Shown here: one piece after another, positions 8,493-18,146 of the stretch
Layout: each line of letters begins with the position of its first letter
Position numbering within the stretch: position 1 is the stretch's first letter
From: an uncultured bacterium
GTDB lineage: Bacteria; Cyanobacteriota; Vampirovibrionia; Gastranaerophilales; Gastranaerophilaceae
NCBI GenBank assembly: GCA_949286705.1
Contig: CASEDF010000004.1
Coordinates: 1 to 64,000, forward strand
DNA length: 64,000 nucleotides
Reading direction: 5' to 3'
Notes under the pieces: model-generated
What the model was told of the DNA's origin: nothing
The model's database searches: none
The model's input: the letters and a program-made list of their open reading frames with translations, nothing else
Position numbers and translations under genes: made by a program

Positions 8493-9656
8493 ATGGATAT
8501 AAAAACATTAAGAGAAGAAAACAAATTAATTGATTTATTTTGCAACTTGGCACAAATTCCTTCACCGTCACTCGGCGAAGAAACTTTGAGCAACTGGATT
8601 GTTGATTACTGCAAAGCTAACAACATACCGTGCGAGCAGGACAGTTACAAAAATGTTCACATCAATATTGAAGCAACGGCGCCTAAAAAACTTCCGCTTC
8701 TTTTATCTGCGCATATGGATGTTATAGGCGATGATTCTGCCGTAAAACTTATTCTCGACGGAGATTTGATAAAAGCTGACGGCAGAACCCTCGGTGCCGA
8801 CGACAAAGCAGGCGTTGCGAATGCATTATATTTTGCACAAAAACTTGCCGCTGATAAGGATTACAAACACGGCGGACTGGAAATTATACTAACCCGCGAT
8901 GAAGAATCCGGCATGACAGGCATTAAACACGTTGATTTTTCCAAAATCAAATCCAAATACGTGCTTGTACTGGACAGCGACACCCTCGGACAACTTATGA
9001 CATCCGGTGCCAGCTATACAAATGTAAAAATTGAATTAAACACATTCAAAGGCGGCCACTCAGGTATTGACATCGGTGACCAGACAAGAGAAAATGCCGC
9101 AAAATTGCTTGCTGATTTGATTTCCGAATTTCCTCAAGGAGTATTCTGTACCGAAGGCGACAAAATAGTGACTTCTTGCAATATAGGCGGAATTTCAGCA
9201 GGTAAACTGGATGTTACTAATATTATTAATACTCACGGAGAAGCAACTTATTCTATAAGAAGTTCAAGCGTTGCAAAAGAAGAAGAATTGAAAAATCTTA
9301 TGAGCTTTTTAATTGCTGACTTTAATAAAGAATATTCAGGAATTGCAGAGGCTAAAATAACTTTTGAAGAACATATGCCCGCTTTTGAAAAAGTTGAGGA
9401 CGACTACATTCCGCTTTTATTTGAAGCAGTAGCTAAAAAAGAGGGAATAACCCCTGAGATTTCATCTTTCCACGCAGGCGCGGAAACTCATATCTACGCA
9501 AACCAAACAAACGCTTCCGGCGAAAAATTTTCACCATACCTTGTCGGGCTTGCAACAGTTTGCAATATGCATTCAGACAAAGAATTTGTGGATTATAAAA
9601 CCATAATACAAGGTCAAAGACTCCTCGAAGCATTTTTCAGAGCATATAACGGGTAA
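8493..9656 (+). CDS. pepT: M20 family metallopeptidase (tripeptide aminopeptidase-like)
   Basis: This cytoplasmic di-zinc peptidase removes N-terminal residues from short peptides. The 387-residue product shows the M20 metal ligands: H74 and bridging D103 (SAHMD, GADDKAG), the general-base pair E137/E138 (RDEESG), D161 or D163 (LDSD) and a late His in NMHSDKEF. The middle segment with GGHSG is the dimerisation domain. It matches PepT and the close PepT-like subgroup; the exact substrate is not readable. It has its own promoter and ribosome site, and the next gene is convergent. Confidence 0.88.
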   Translation: MDIKTLREENKLIDLFCNLAQIPSPSLGEETLSNWIVDYCKANNIPCEQDSYKNVHINIEATAPKKLPLLLSAHMDVIGDDSAVKLILDGDLIKADGRTLGADDKAGVANALYFAQKLAADKDYKHGGLEIILTRDEESGMTGIKHVDFSKIKSKYVLVLDSDTLGQLMTSGASYTNVKIELNTFKGGHSGIDIGDQTRENAAKLLADLISEFPQGVFCTEGDKIVTSCNIGGISAGKLDVTNIINTHGEATYSIRSSSVAKEEELKNLMSFLIADFNKEYSGIAEAKITFEEHMPAFEKVEDDYIPLLFEAVAKKEGITPEISSFHAGAETHIYANQTNASGEKFSPYLVGLATVCNMHSDKEFVDYKTIIQGQRLLEAFFRAYNG

Positions 9657-9732
9657 TGGACAAATTTTTAGAGTGAATGACGTGAGTGGAGGATTTACTG
9701 TGAGTTCCAAAATCCTTACCGGTATCTTTTTA

Positions 9733-11511
9733 TTATGAAAATGCCTTGAATGAACGTTCCGTATTCTTTTCAATTACACCTTTAACAGATTCATATTCGG
9801 TTTGAAGTGCATTGTGTTCCGTATCCAGCTTTTTAATATCGTTATCGTATTTTTTATCTTTAGCTTCGATTTCTCTTAATTTTTTATTGTATTCAGCTTC
9901 TGCTTTAGCAATAGCGACGTCATCTTCAGTTTCAGTGATATCCGTGCAGGAGCTGTAAGCAGTTGCCATCCATTGAGTTGTGCTAAGCCCTGTTTCATCT
10001 TCTGCTTCATCAACATACTGAACTTTTTCAAGTGTTACAACACCATGTTCAAGTGCAAATTGCAGCCATGAACTGTTTGTCAACAAATCATCCTCAAGGA
10101 GCTTATAATATGTACCTTTTTCACCTTCGGCTGATTTATAATCGCTTTGACCGTTCATACGATGCCATAAATTTACATACCACAAAGTCTTCGGATCTTC
10201 CTCATCAGGGATTTTAGGCATAGGAAGAGTATCCAGATCAGCCATATATTCAGTTAAAAATTGAGTGGTTTCTTTTTGCCAATCTTCAACGACATCCCAG
10301 GAAGCTTCCCAATCAGTCATTTCTTTATTATATGCGTCCAATAATGCCTGATATTCCTCTTTACCTGCATCTTCTATTGCAGCAAGATCTTCATAGAATT
10401 GCTCCCATTGTGCATAAAGTTCATCAGGCTGTTTAACCGGCTTGCTACCCTGTATTTCACCATAAAATCTTTCAGGTGTAGCATAATAATTTCCGCTTTG
10501 CGCAAAATAATTGACAACATCACAATACAAATCTATAAGTGATTGTATTACCTCTTGAACGCATGCATAATTACCAACTGATTTTAATCCGTTAAGCAAG
10601 TTAGTAGCCGCACTGCCGCCGCTTCCGGCAAAACCGTAGAATAAACTATCATCATCCAAATTTTCCATATCTGCAACGATTGTAAGTGAACCATCAGAAT
10701 TAGTTATTTGACCTGTATCAGCGCCAAAACCGCCAACTCCCCATATCAACTTACACAAATTATGTTCCATGTGCCATATACCGTTAGAATCGTCACCATT
10801 AACATCACTGTAACAAGCTGAATTATTATATGCAATAGCCAATGCAGAGAAATCAGGCATTGCAGGCGGAGCTACTGGTTCGCTGCCAGGATATGCCGGA
10901 GGATTTGTTATATTAGAAATCAAATTTCCGTAAGATCCTGATTCTTTACCGGTTGTAGATATATTCAAACTGCCTGCCCATGAATTATATTCATCTTCAG
11001 TCATTCCGTTATTCGGTGTTGATATCCAGTTTCCAACCCCCATTCCTTCCAAATCCTGTTTCGGTACACCTTTATTTACATCAAACAATTCTTCATAATT
11101 TGCACCGAAAATTGTCTGAAGCTGCAAATCATACTGAGGGTTATCAACAAGCTCAACGCCGTAAGATTGAACAAACTCGTTTACATTATTACTTGACTCA
11201 AAATGTAAAGCATCGGTTGAACTTACCAGTAATTGTCCTGACGTATTTGATATTCCGTACTGGTTTTTCAATTCACTGTACTGATACATTATTGCCGGAG
11301 TTAATTCGGCTTTAGTTGCTTCGCCTTTTGCATCATAAGTTGTATACATCAATTTTGTTGCATTCAAAGCCTGAATATACTCCTGGCTTGCTTCCTGAGT
11401 TCTGTCCGCAAGGCGCACTTTGGAGTTAGAGATCTGCTGTGAATGCAGCTCGTTATCTGATAACCTTGCGGTTATACTTAATAATCTCGCTTGTGATGCC
11501 GCTAAACCCAT
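9733..11511 (-). CDS. Lineage-specific protein with GLAASQARLL N terminus
   Basis: The 592-residue protein has no signal peptide. It starts with MGLAASQARLLSITARLSD and a helical region (to about 60), continues with a low-complexity Asn/Ser/Asp/Tyr-rich middle, and ends in Glu/Lys-rich coiled coil (about 525-585). The N terminus recalls a family common in Melainabacteria and some other deep-branching bacteria; its helical start is reminiscent of flagellar hook/rod or other self-assembling proteins, but this is only an impression. The ATG at 11511 has GAAAGGA 5 nt upstream. It is transcribed alone. No function is assigned. Confidence 0.75.
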   Translation of the reverse strand: MGLAASQARLLSITARLSDNELHSQQISNSKVRLADRTQEASQEYIQALNATKLMYTTYDAKGEATKAELTPAIMYQYSELKNQYGISNTSGQLLVSSTDALHFESSNNVNEFVQSYGVELVDNPQYDLQLQTIFGANYEELFDVNKGVPKQDLEGMGVGNWISTPNNGMTEDEYNSWAGSLNISTTGKESGSYGNLISNITNPPAYPGSEPVAPPAMPDFSALAIAYNNSACYSDVNGDDSNGIWHMEHNLCKLIWGVGGFGADTGQITNSDGSLTIVADMENLDDDSLFYGFAGSGGSAATNLLNGLKSVGNYACVQEVIQSLIDLYCDVVNYFAQSGNYYATPERFYGEIQGSKPVKQPDELYAQWEQFYEDLAAIEDAGKEEYQALLDAYNKEMTDWEASWDVVEDWQKETTQFLTEYMADLDTLPMPKIPDEEDPKTLWYVNLWHRMNGQSDYKSAEGEKGTYYKLLEDDLLTNSSWLQFALEHGVVTLEKVQYVDEAEDETGLSTTQWMATAYSSCTDITETEDDVAIAKAEAEYNKKLREIEAKDKKYDNDIKKLDTEHNALQTEYESVKGVIEKNTERSFKAFS

Positions 11512-11681
11512 AATTTCCTTTCAACTTGTATACACATGTGTTTACGGTGTTTTTAGGGTTTAGCTTTAATATTATCGGATATGTTTGTTACAAAAGTTAA
11601 CAAATTATCGGTAACGGAATTACGTAACAGTTAAATTCTTAGCACCGAACCAGTAACTTTTACAAAAAATCACTCAGCGAC

Positions 11682-12299
11682 CTAAATTGAGAAATATTCA
11701 GGATTCAATTCCAATTCTATAGGATCGTCTTCCACGACTTCCAATTTTAAGCTTTCCTCAACTTTTGAAACCACAGGTGCCGGAGCCGTTTTTGCGGCAG
11801 GAGCAGCCGCCTGAGGTTTTGCCGCGTTAATCATGGCAGGATCAGGATTTGCTTTTAATCTGTTGTAATCCGTCATTATTTTGGCGATAAATCTTTTTGT
11901 TTCAGCATACGGCGGAACTTTATTATTATAACGTTTTACGTTACCGGGACCCGCATTATATGCAGCAAGTGCCAATTCCATTGATCCGAACATTTTATAC
12001 ATATTCTTGTAATACATAATACCGCCTTTGATATTATCGTTCAATGAATATGCGTTAAGCCCCATTCTTTTTGCTGTTGAAGGCATTAATTGAAACACTC
12101 CGACAGCACCGTGAGAGCTTCTGGCTTCGTGTCTGAAACCTGATTCCGCTCTTGCAATACTTAAAGCGATTGCCGGATCAACTCCCATTTCAATTGAATG
12201 TTTTACAATTGTCGCTTTGATTGTGTTTACATCTGATGCGAAGCTTTGTGTGCAGGACATAAACACTATTGCAATAGTGAACAGTAATAATCTTTTCAA
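11682..12299 (-). CDS. Lytic transglycosylase with SLT domain
   Basis: This enzyme cleaves peptidoglycan glycan strands in the periplasm. The SLT fold is clear: catalytic E52 in ARAESGFR, then GVFQLMPSTA, and AAYNAGPGNV. A signal peptide covers the first 20-22 residues. I choose a TTG start at 12299: AGAGG sits 8 nt upstream and the signal peptide then begins MKRLLLF. A longer reading from TTG 12335 would add 12 polar residues before the signal. The C-terminal 60 residues are Ala/Pro-rich, then acidic. The usual peptidoglycan-binding module is absent. Confidence 0.88.
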   Translation of the reverse strand: MKRLLLFTIAIVFMSCTQSFASDVNTIKATIVKHSIEMGVDPAIALSIARAESGFRHEARSSHGAVGVFQLMPSTAKRMGLNAYSLNDNIKGGIMYYKNMYKMFGSMELALAAYNAGPGNVKRYNNKVPPYAETKRFIAKIMTDYNRLKANPDPAMINAAKPQAAAPAAKTAPAPVVSKVEESLKLEVVEDDPIELELNPEYFSI

Positions 12300-12335
12300 A
12301 ATGTAATCCTCTGGTTGTAAATTGAAATCCTCCAA

Positions 12336-12721
12336 GCCTCATTTAAACGGTTATGTTTTAAATTATAACTTTTTGGAATATAGTTTATATCATTATGGTA
12401 ATACAAAAATTTAAAATTTCAAGTCCGCATAAAAAATTACCCTGCGCCGTTTATTGCAAAACCCGCTTGCAGCAAGGATTTCAACTGCTTAACATTTAGT
12501 GTATTTTATACGATAAATTCACGGAGTTTATATACAAGACCCTCACCCGTATTTGCAGCTCGCTTCGCTCACACAACTACTGCCCTCTCCCATTGGGAGA
12601 GGGTAAAATTTCTTAAAGATATTTTTAACGGAATTTGCTATACAAATCATGTACGAATTTCCATTAAAAATTATTTTATGGTAAAATAAATCTTGTAATA
12701 AATTTTAAATGAGGGATAAAA
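12336..12721. other. Intergenic region with a CCCTCTCCC palindrome
   Basis: This divergent-promoter region of about 390 bp holds no ORF. At 12583-12603 lies a palindrome of nine bases each side (CCCTCTCCC / GGGAGAGGG) preceded by CCCTCACCC at 12539, the same short-repeat family as 28641-28674 in the opposite orientation. TAAAAT at 12682-12687 with a weak TTCCAT 17 bp upstream is a possible promoter for mtnP. Confidence 0.5.
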
Positions 12722-13525
12722 ATGGAACAGAAAAAATTAGCAACAATCGGCGTATTTGGCGGATCAGGGTTTTACAAATTTTTGGAGGACATTGAAGAAA
12801 TCAAAGTTGAGACGCCGTACGGGATGCCGAGCGACAACATATTTTTAGGACAAATCGGCAGACATAAAGTTGCATTTATGCCGCGTCACGGCAGAAATCA
12901 CACCATATTGCCTCATTTAATAAACTACAGAGCAAACGTATGGGCAATGAAATCAATCGGCTGCGAAAGGGTAATCTCGCCGTGTGCAGCGGGTAGCTTG
13001 CAAAAAGAAGTTAAACCCGGAGACTTTGTAATTTGTGATCAGTTTGTGGATTGGACAGACGGCAGAAAATCAACGTTTTTCGAAGGTCCGATTGTAACAC
13101 ATCCGTCCGCTGCGGATCCTTATTGTCCGGAACTTAGAAAACTGGCTATTGAAGAAGGGAAAAAATTAGGTATTAATATTCATGAAACAGGAACTGTTGT
13201 TGTAATCAACGGCCCGAGATTTTCGACCAAGGCAGAATCAAAATTCTTTACAAATCAGGGCTGGCAGGTAATCAACATGTCAGCATTTCCTGAAGCATAC
13301 CTTGTCAAAGAACTTGATATGTGTCCTTTGAATATTTCACTGATAACTGATTATGATGCAGGGCTTGTCGGAGATGTACCGCCGGTTTCACACCATGCCG
13401 TGATTGAAGTTTTCAACAATAACGTTCAAAATCTTAAAACACTTTTATTCAATATGATTGAAAATATTCCAACGGAACGCAAAAATTGCGAATGCGCATT
13501 AACCAAACAACATTCACAATTATAG
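12722..13525 (+). CDS. mtnP: S-methyl-5'-thioadenosine phosphorylase
   Basis: The enzyme phosphorolyses methylthioadenosine to adenine and 5-methylthioribose-1-phosphate in methionine and polyamine salvage. The 267 residues contain GGSGFY near the N terminus, the phosphate-binding RHGR (about 55-58), the loop PRFSTKAES and the base-site pair NMSAFPEAYL and TDYDAG. Asp in TDYD fits 6-aminopurine substrates (MTAP) rather than guanine/hypoxanthine. The last 20 residues are Cys- and Glu-rich and not part of the fold. GAGGG precedes the start. It begins a run of four genes ending in trkH. Confidence 0.9.
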   Translation: MEQKKLATIGVFGGSGFYKFLEDIEEIKVETPYGMPSDNIFLGQIGRHKVAFMPRHGRNHTILPHLINYRANVWAMKSIGCERVISPCAAGSLQKEVKPGDFVICDQFVDWTDGRKSTFFEGPIVTHPSAADPYCPELRKLAIEEGKKLGINIHETGTVVVINGPRFSTKAESKFFTNQGWQVINMSAFPEAYLVKELDMCPLNISLITDYDAGLVGDVPPVSHHAVIEVFNNNVQNLKTLLFNMIENIPTERKNCECALTKQHSQL

Positions 13526-13537
13526 GAAAGGGGAAAT

Positions 13538-13807
13538 ATGCTTGGCATAGCACACGGTATAAACAACATATTCAACTTATATTTTTTCCTGATAATATTG
13601 AGGATATTTTTAAGCTGGATACCGAGCATACGCTGGGAACTTCAGCCGTGGCAGACACTGAGGCAGGTAACGGATATTTATCTTAACCTTTTCAGACGGT
13701 GGATTCCGCCTCTTGCAGGGCTGGATTTTTCGCCGATTGTCGCGTTGATTGTGTTACAAATTGTACAGAATATAATTATTTATGCTTTATTAAATATATT
13801 AAGGTAG
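13538..13807 (+). CDS. YggT family membrane protein
   Basis: An 89-residue protein with two transmembrane helices and the family signature around RWIPPLAGLDFSPIVALI. YggT proteins are linked to membrane organisation, osmotic stress and, in cyanobacteria and chloroplasts, nucleoid or complex assembly, but the biochemical role is not settled. AGGAAAGGGG precedes the ATG. It follows mtnP by 12 bp and precedes trkA by 6 bp. Confidence 0.85.
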   Translation: MLGIAHGINNIFNLYFFLIILRIFLSWIPSIRWELQPWQTLRQVTDIYLNLFRRWIPPLAGLDFSPIVALIVLQIVQNIIIYALLNILR

Positions 13808-13813
13808 TATGAA

Positions 13814-15142
13814 ATGAAAATTATAATTTTTGGAGCAACGGAAGTCGGATGCCTTCTTGCAACGGAATTTTTTGAAGACCACGACATAACAATAATAGAT
13901 AAAGAAGAAAACAGAACGGATGAATTTGACAAGCTTGATATAAGCTTTGTTCAGGGGAATGCAACCGATACAAATGTTTTGAAGCAGGCTGACATAAGAA
14001 ATGCCGATGTTTTTATAGCCTGCACAGGCATAGATGAAGCAAATATAGTAGCCTGTCTTGCGGCAAAAAAAGTCGGAGGAGTGAGGACAATTTGTTTCGT
14101 AAGCAAAGGCGAATACAAAAATACCCTCAATACAAGCGACTATTGCGACTTTTTCATAGATTACATAATCTGGCCGGAAGAATTGTTAACTCAGGATATT
14201 TTCAGAATTGTCACGGTAGCGCACGCGCTGGATGTCGAAAACTTTGCGGACGGCAAGGCAAGGCTTCTGGAATACAAAGTTCAGCCGGGGCTTTCTATAA
14301 TCAACCAAAAATTGAAAGATATCGGATTTACAAAAGATACGATTATCGTAGGGCTTACACGCGACAGCAAACTCTTTATCCCTAACGGCGACACGGAAAT
14401 TCTGGAAGGCGACAAGCTTATTTTTATGGGCACACCGCACTCTCTGGATATTCTTGCGGGAACTTTTTTCCACGAAAAAGATCAGGTGAAAACCGCTGCC
14501 ATTATCGGCGGAGGAAACGTCGGGGCAATGCTTGCAAAAAGTCTTGACGATTTAAAAATCAAAACCAAAATAATTGAAAAAGATTACGAAAGATGCCAGT
14601 TTTTGGCGCAAACGCTTGAGAGAACCCTCGTAATCCACGGCGACGGTACGAATTTAAAAATCCTTGACGAAGAGGATATCGGCTCCAGCGACATTGTGAT
14701 AAGCGTTACAAATAATGACGAAAGAAACCTTTTATGCTCGCTTTTGTGTAAGCAGCTCGGCGTAAAACGTGTAATTGCGCGTGTCGCAAAGGTTTTGAAC
14801 ATACCTTTATTTGAAAAAGTCGGAATTGATATCGCGATTTCTCCGAAAAATTCAGCTATAAACGAAGTTAAAAACGATTTGGAGGAAAACGACGTTGACA
14901 TTCTGGCAACAGTAGAGCAGGGGCAGGGCGAGGTGCTGGAAATCTGTGTCAGAGAAGAATTTAATGACAAAATGATTATGGAATTAAAACTTCCGGCAAG
15001 AGCCATAATAGGCGCTGTTCACAGAAAAAATTTCGTAATAATTCCGAAAGGCGATACAAAAATACGAACCGGCGATGTTTTGATTACGTTTACGATGGCG
15101 GAAAATGCCGATACGATTAAAGAATTCTTCAAGGTGGGATAA
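13814..15142 (+). CDS. trkA: Trk potassium transporter regulatory subunit TrkA
   Basis: This is the cytoplasmic NAD(H)/nucleotide-binding gate of the Trk K+ uptake system. The 442 residues hold two RCK units: RCK_N (GATEVG at 8) with RCK_C to about residue 220, then a second RCK_N (GGGNVGAML at about 232) with RCK_C to the end. This is the tandem TrkA rather than the single-unit KtrA architecture. The trkH start codon overlaps its stop (TAATG), so translation of the two is probably coupled. Confidence 0.94.
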   Translation: MKIIIFGATEVGCLLATEFFEDHDITIIDKEENRTDEFDKLDISFVQGNATDTNVLKQADIRNADVFIACTGIDEANIVACLAAKKVGGVRTICFVSKGEYKNTLNTSDYCDFFIDYIIWPEELLTQDIFRIVTVAHALDVENFADGKARLLEYKVQPGLSIINQKLKDIGFTKDTIIVGLTRDSKLFIPNGDTEILEGDKLIFMGTPHSLDILAGTFFHEKDQVKTAAIIGGGNVGAMLAKSLDDLKIKTKIIEKDYERCQFLAQTLERTLVIHGDGTNLKILDEEDIGSSDIVISVTNNDERNLLCSLLCKQLGVKRVIARVAKVLNIPLFEKVGIDIAISPKNSAINEVKNDLEENDVDILATVEQGQGEVLEICVREEFNDKMIMELKLPARAIIGAVHRKNFVIIPKGDTKIRTGDVLITFTMAENADTIKEFFKVG

Positions 15143-16611
15143 TGCGCTTAAACTATTTATTTTATGCAATAGGGCTGGTTATAAAATACGTCGGGATAAC
15201 ACTTTTAATTCCCGTTCTTGTGGCACTTTATTATAAAGACTTTTATTCCGTCCTGCCATTTTTAAGCTCAGGCATTATTTCAATAATCATCGGGAGCCTG
15301 TTTAAACGATTAGGCAATGCAAACGGTCGAATTGAGAACTTAAACGACATAAAAAAATCCGAAGCATTGTTTGTAGTTGCCGTATCGTGGATAATTTTCG
15401 GGATACAGGCAGCTTTGCCGTTTTTATTTTACGGAATAAATTTTGTTGACGGATTATTTGAATCCGTATCAGGGATAACGACAACAGGTGCAACGATATT
15501 AACGCACTTTAATTATCCGAAAGCCTTCTTTTTCTGGCGGTCATTTACACAATGGCTTGGCGGTATGGGGATTATAGTGTTGTTCGTTGCGGTACTTCCG
15601 CAGTTCGCGGTTGCCGGACGCCAGATGTTTTTTGCGGAAGCTCCAGGACCTGTAGAGGAAAAGTTATCTCCTAGGATACGAAATACGGCGTCAGCGCTGT
15701 GGGGGATTTATGCGGGGCTGACAATTCTTGCGGCGGTGCTGTTATCATTTGCGGGAATGCCGAAATTCGATGCCGTGTGTAACGCAATGTCAACCCTTGC
15801 GGCAGGCGGATTTTCACCCAATGCGCAGAGTACTATGGGGTATCATTCAAATTTAATCACATGGATTTTGACGTTTTTCATGTTTTTGGCTGGAGCGAGT
15901 TTTATTCTGCAATTAAGAGCAATAAAGCAGAAAAATCCGTTTGTGATGTTCAAAAGTGAAGAATTCAGGGTTTATACGTATATAATCGTGATTTTATCGG
16001 GCTTAATTGCGGCGGCACTGTATTTTAACGACCATTACAATGTTTTTGACGCAATAACCGCGGCATTTTATCAGGTAATAAGCCTTACAACATCAACCGG
16101 AAGCGCGAGTGTTGACTTTGCACAATGGAGTTTCAGCGCAAAACTTTTACTGTTTATTGCGATGTTTACGGGCTCATGCGCGGGGTCTGCCGGCGGCGGG
16201 ATTAAAATGACCCGATGGATTCTGGTTTTCAAATCAATGAAAAGCGAAATTTTCAGAATTTTGCACCCGAACGCAATTACCAATATTAAAATTGACAACA
16301 CAATTGTGCAGCCTGAAGTCGTACGGCAGATTGTAGTATTTGTATTTTTCTACTTTTTTATATTTGCTCTGAGCGCACTTCTGGTGGCAATTATTGAACA
16401 AAACACCACAATCGGTGTCACGGGAGCAATCACGACGCTTGGCGACTGCGGACCGGGCTTCGGCGCGACAATCGGACCTATGGGAAGTTTCAGCAGTCTG
16501 CATGTATCGTCAAAACTTATTTTCACGGCAAATATGCTTGTCGGACGTCTTGAATTAATTCCGTTTCTGGTTCTTTTTCAGCGTGATTTCTGGTCTGTTA
16601 AGCAAAATTAA
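15142..16611 (+). CDS. trkH: Trk potassium transporter membrane subunit TrkH
   Basis: This is the K+-conducting membrane protein partner of TrkA. The 489 residues carry about ten membrane helices and the four P-loop filters: SVSGITTTGAT (about 108), STLAAGGFS (about 217), SLTTSTGSAS (about 314) and TLGDCGPGFG (about 435). A conserved CAGSAGGGIK stretch lies at about 345. The gene overlaps the trkA stop codon by one base and closes the mtnP-yggT-trkA-trkH run. Confidence 0.95.
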   Translation: MRLNYLFYAIGLVIKYVGITLLIPVLVALYYKDFYSVLPFLSSGIISIIIGSLFKRLGNANGRIENLNDIKKSEALFVVAVSWIIFGIQAALPFLFYGINFVDGLFESVSGITTTGATILTHFNYPKAFFFWRSFTQWLGGMGIIVLFVAVLPQFAVAGRQMFFAEAPGPVEEKLSPRIRNTASALWGIYAGLTILAAVLLSFAGMPKFDAVCNAMSTLAAGGFSPNAQSTMGYHSNLITWILTFFMFLAGASFILQLRAIKQKNPFVMFKSEEFRVYTYIIVILSGLIAAALYFNDHYNVFDAITAAFYQVISLTTSTGSASVDFAQWSFSAKLLLFIAMFTGSCAGSAGGGIKMTRWILVFKSMKSEIFRILHPNAITNIKIDNTIVQPEVVRQIVVFVFFYFFIFALSALLVAIIEQNTTIGVTGAITTLGDCGPGFGATIGPMGSFSSLHVSSKLIFTANMLVGRLELIPFLVLFQRDFWSVKQN

Positions 16612-16679
16612 TTTGAATAAATGATTGAAATGAACAAAAATTATGCTTAAATCGTTATAAAAATAAAAGGATAGCGATT

Positions 16680-18146
16680 TTGCGATTTGGTATAAAAAAA
16701 CTTGTAGCCCTATGCCTGTCATTTACACTGATGACAAGCATGTCCGCGTGTGCTATCGAAGAAATTACAATAGAAAAGGATTCTGTTGTAACCCTTAATG
16801 ACTGTATAAAAATAGCGCTTGAAAACAGTCCTTTGATAAAACGGTTCAAATACAATTACGGAGTATCAAAAAGCAATGTAGGTCTTGCAAAATCAGCGTA
16901 TTTTCCGACCCTCGGGGTAAGCACGGGCTACACCTTCAATGATTCCACATCATCCGGCCGTTTCAGCAGGAATATGACAAACCGGAATTCGTATAACGTT
17001 GAGGCGTCTTTGAACCAGCTGATCTGGAATTTCGGAAAAACAAACGCGAATATAAGAATGCAAAAATTCAATATGATAACCGCATTATTTAACTTTGACG
17101 ACAGCGTTCTGGATACGATTTATGAAGTAAAAACCAATTACTACGGAGTTTTAGCCGCAAAAGCCGCCGTTGATATTAATAAAGCGAACGTACAGATAAA
17201 CGAAAGAAACTACCAGAGAATAAAAGCCTATTTTGACGAGGGAATACGTTCCAAAATCGACCTTGTAAATGCTGAGGTTAACCTGAGCGACTCCAAAGTA
17301 ACCCTTGTAGATGCCGAAAAAGCCTACAAAAACGCAATGGTAACCCTTAACAATTCAATGTATATAGCATTTACGCCGGATTACGAAATCACACCGACGG
17401 AGAGTTTCAACTTCAACGAAAGCACTTATTCAATAGACCTTGAAGAACTTGACAGGAAAAACGACATAAGCACCCCCCCGCCTGCGGCATCAGATGCAAT
17501 GCTTACATCAACAGTTGAAAAAACCGATATTTTAACGGATTACAAATTCGAGGAATTTCCCTATACATTTGAAAAAGCTGTTGAACTGGCATACAAAAAC
17601 CGCCCTGATTTAAAGGCTTATGACGCTACATTAAGGGCAATGGAAGAAAACCTTTTGTACATCAAACGCGAATATTATCCGGAACTTTCCGCAAGCGCGG
17701 GCTACGGTTACCGCAACATGAATTCGACAAGCTCTTTTAATGTAGGCGTAAATCTTTCAAGCAGCATTAATATCTTAGGCAAAAAACACGAAATCGACGC
17801 CGGCAAACTTCAGGTGCAATTAGCACAGAATGAAATTAATATGCTTAAACAAAACGTCTATTTTGAAGTTCAAAATGCCTACGTAAATATGATAGAGCTG
17901 GAAAGACAAATCCCGCTTTTAGCCGTAAAAGTCCGCCAGACATTAGAAAACTTTGAACTGGCAGACGGAAGATACGCGGTCGGGCTGGGTGATTTTATAG
18001 AATTACAGGACGCAAAAGTCCAATACAACAATGCACAGCACAATTATGTGCAAACTGTGTATAATTATAACGTAGCCAGAGCTTCTCTTGAAAAAGCCAT
18101 GGCATTGCAGCAGGATGTAACAATAACAATTGAGGACGTAAATTAA
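16680..18146 (+). CDS. TolC family outer membrane efflux protein
   Basis: An outer-membrane exit duct of 488 residues with a signal peptide (to about residue 26) and two OEP repeats (about 38-220 and 300-480). Each repeat is long helix with Asn/Gln/Ala-rich heptads, separated by a Ser/Asp/Pro linker. The start is a TTG, with AAAAGGA 9-10 nt before it; no other start precedes the signal sequence. It is translationally coupled (TAATG) to the adaptor gene and forms a complete export system with the next three genes. Confidence 0.9.
   Translation: MRFGIKKLVALCLSFTLMTSMSACAIEEITIEKDSVVTLNDCIKIALENSPLIKRFKYNYGVSKSNVGLAKSAYFPTLGVSTGYTFNDSTSSGRFSRNMTNRNSYNVEASLNQLIWNFGKTNANIRMQKFNMITALFNFDDSVLDTIYEVKTNYYGVLAAKAAVDINKANVQINERNYQRIKAYFDEGIRSKIDLVNAEVNLSDSKVTLVDAEKAYKNAMVTLNNSMYIAFTPDYEITPTESFNFNESTYSIDLEELDRKNDISTPPPAASDAMLTSTVEKTDILTDYKFEEFPYTFEKAVELAYKNRPDLKAYDATLRAMEENLLYIKREYYPELSASAGYGYRNMNSTSSFNVGVNLSSSINILGKKHEIDAGKLQVQLAQNEINMLKQNVYFEVQNAYVNMIELERQIPLLAVKVRQTLENFELADGRYAVGLGDFIELQDAKVQYNNAQHNYVQTVYNYNVARASLEKAMALQQDVTITIEDVN

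Noticed and set aside
12583-12603. Intrinsic terminator in the CCCTCTCCC palindrome
   Set aside because: The stem lacks a T run directly after it on the relevant strand and lies between divergent genes, so it is listed as a repeat only.
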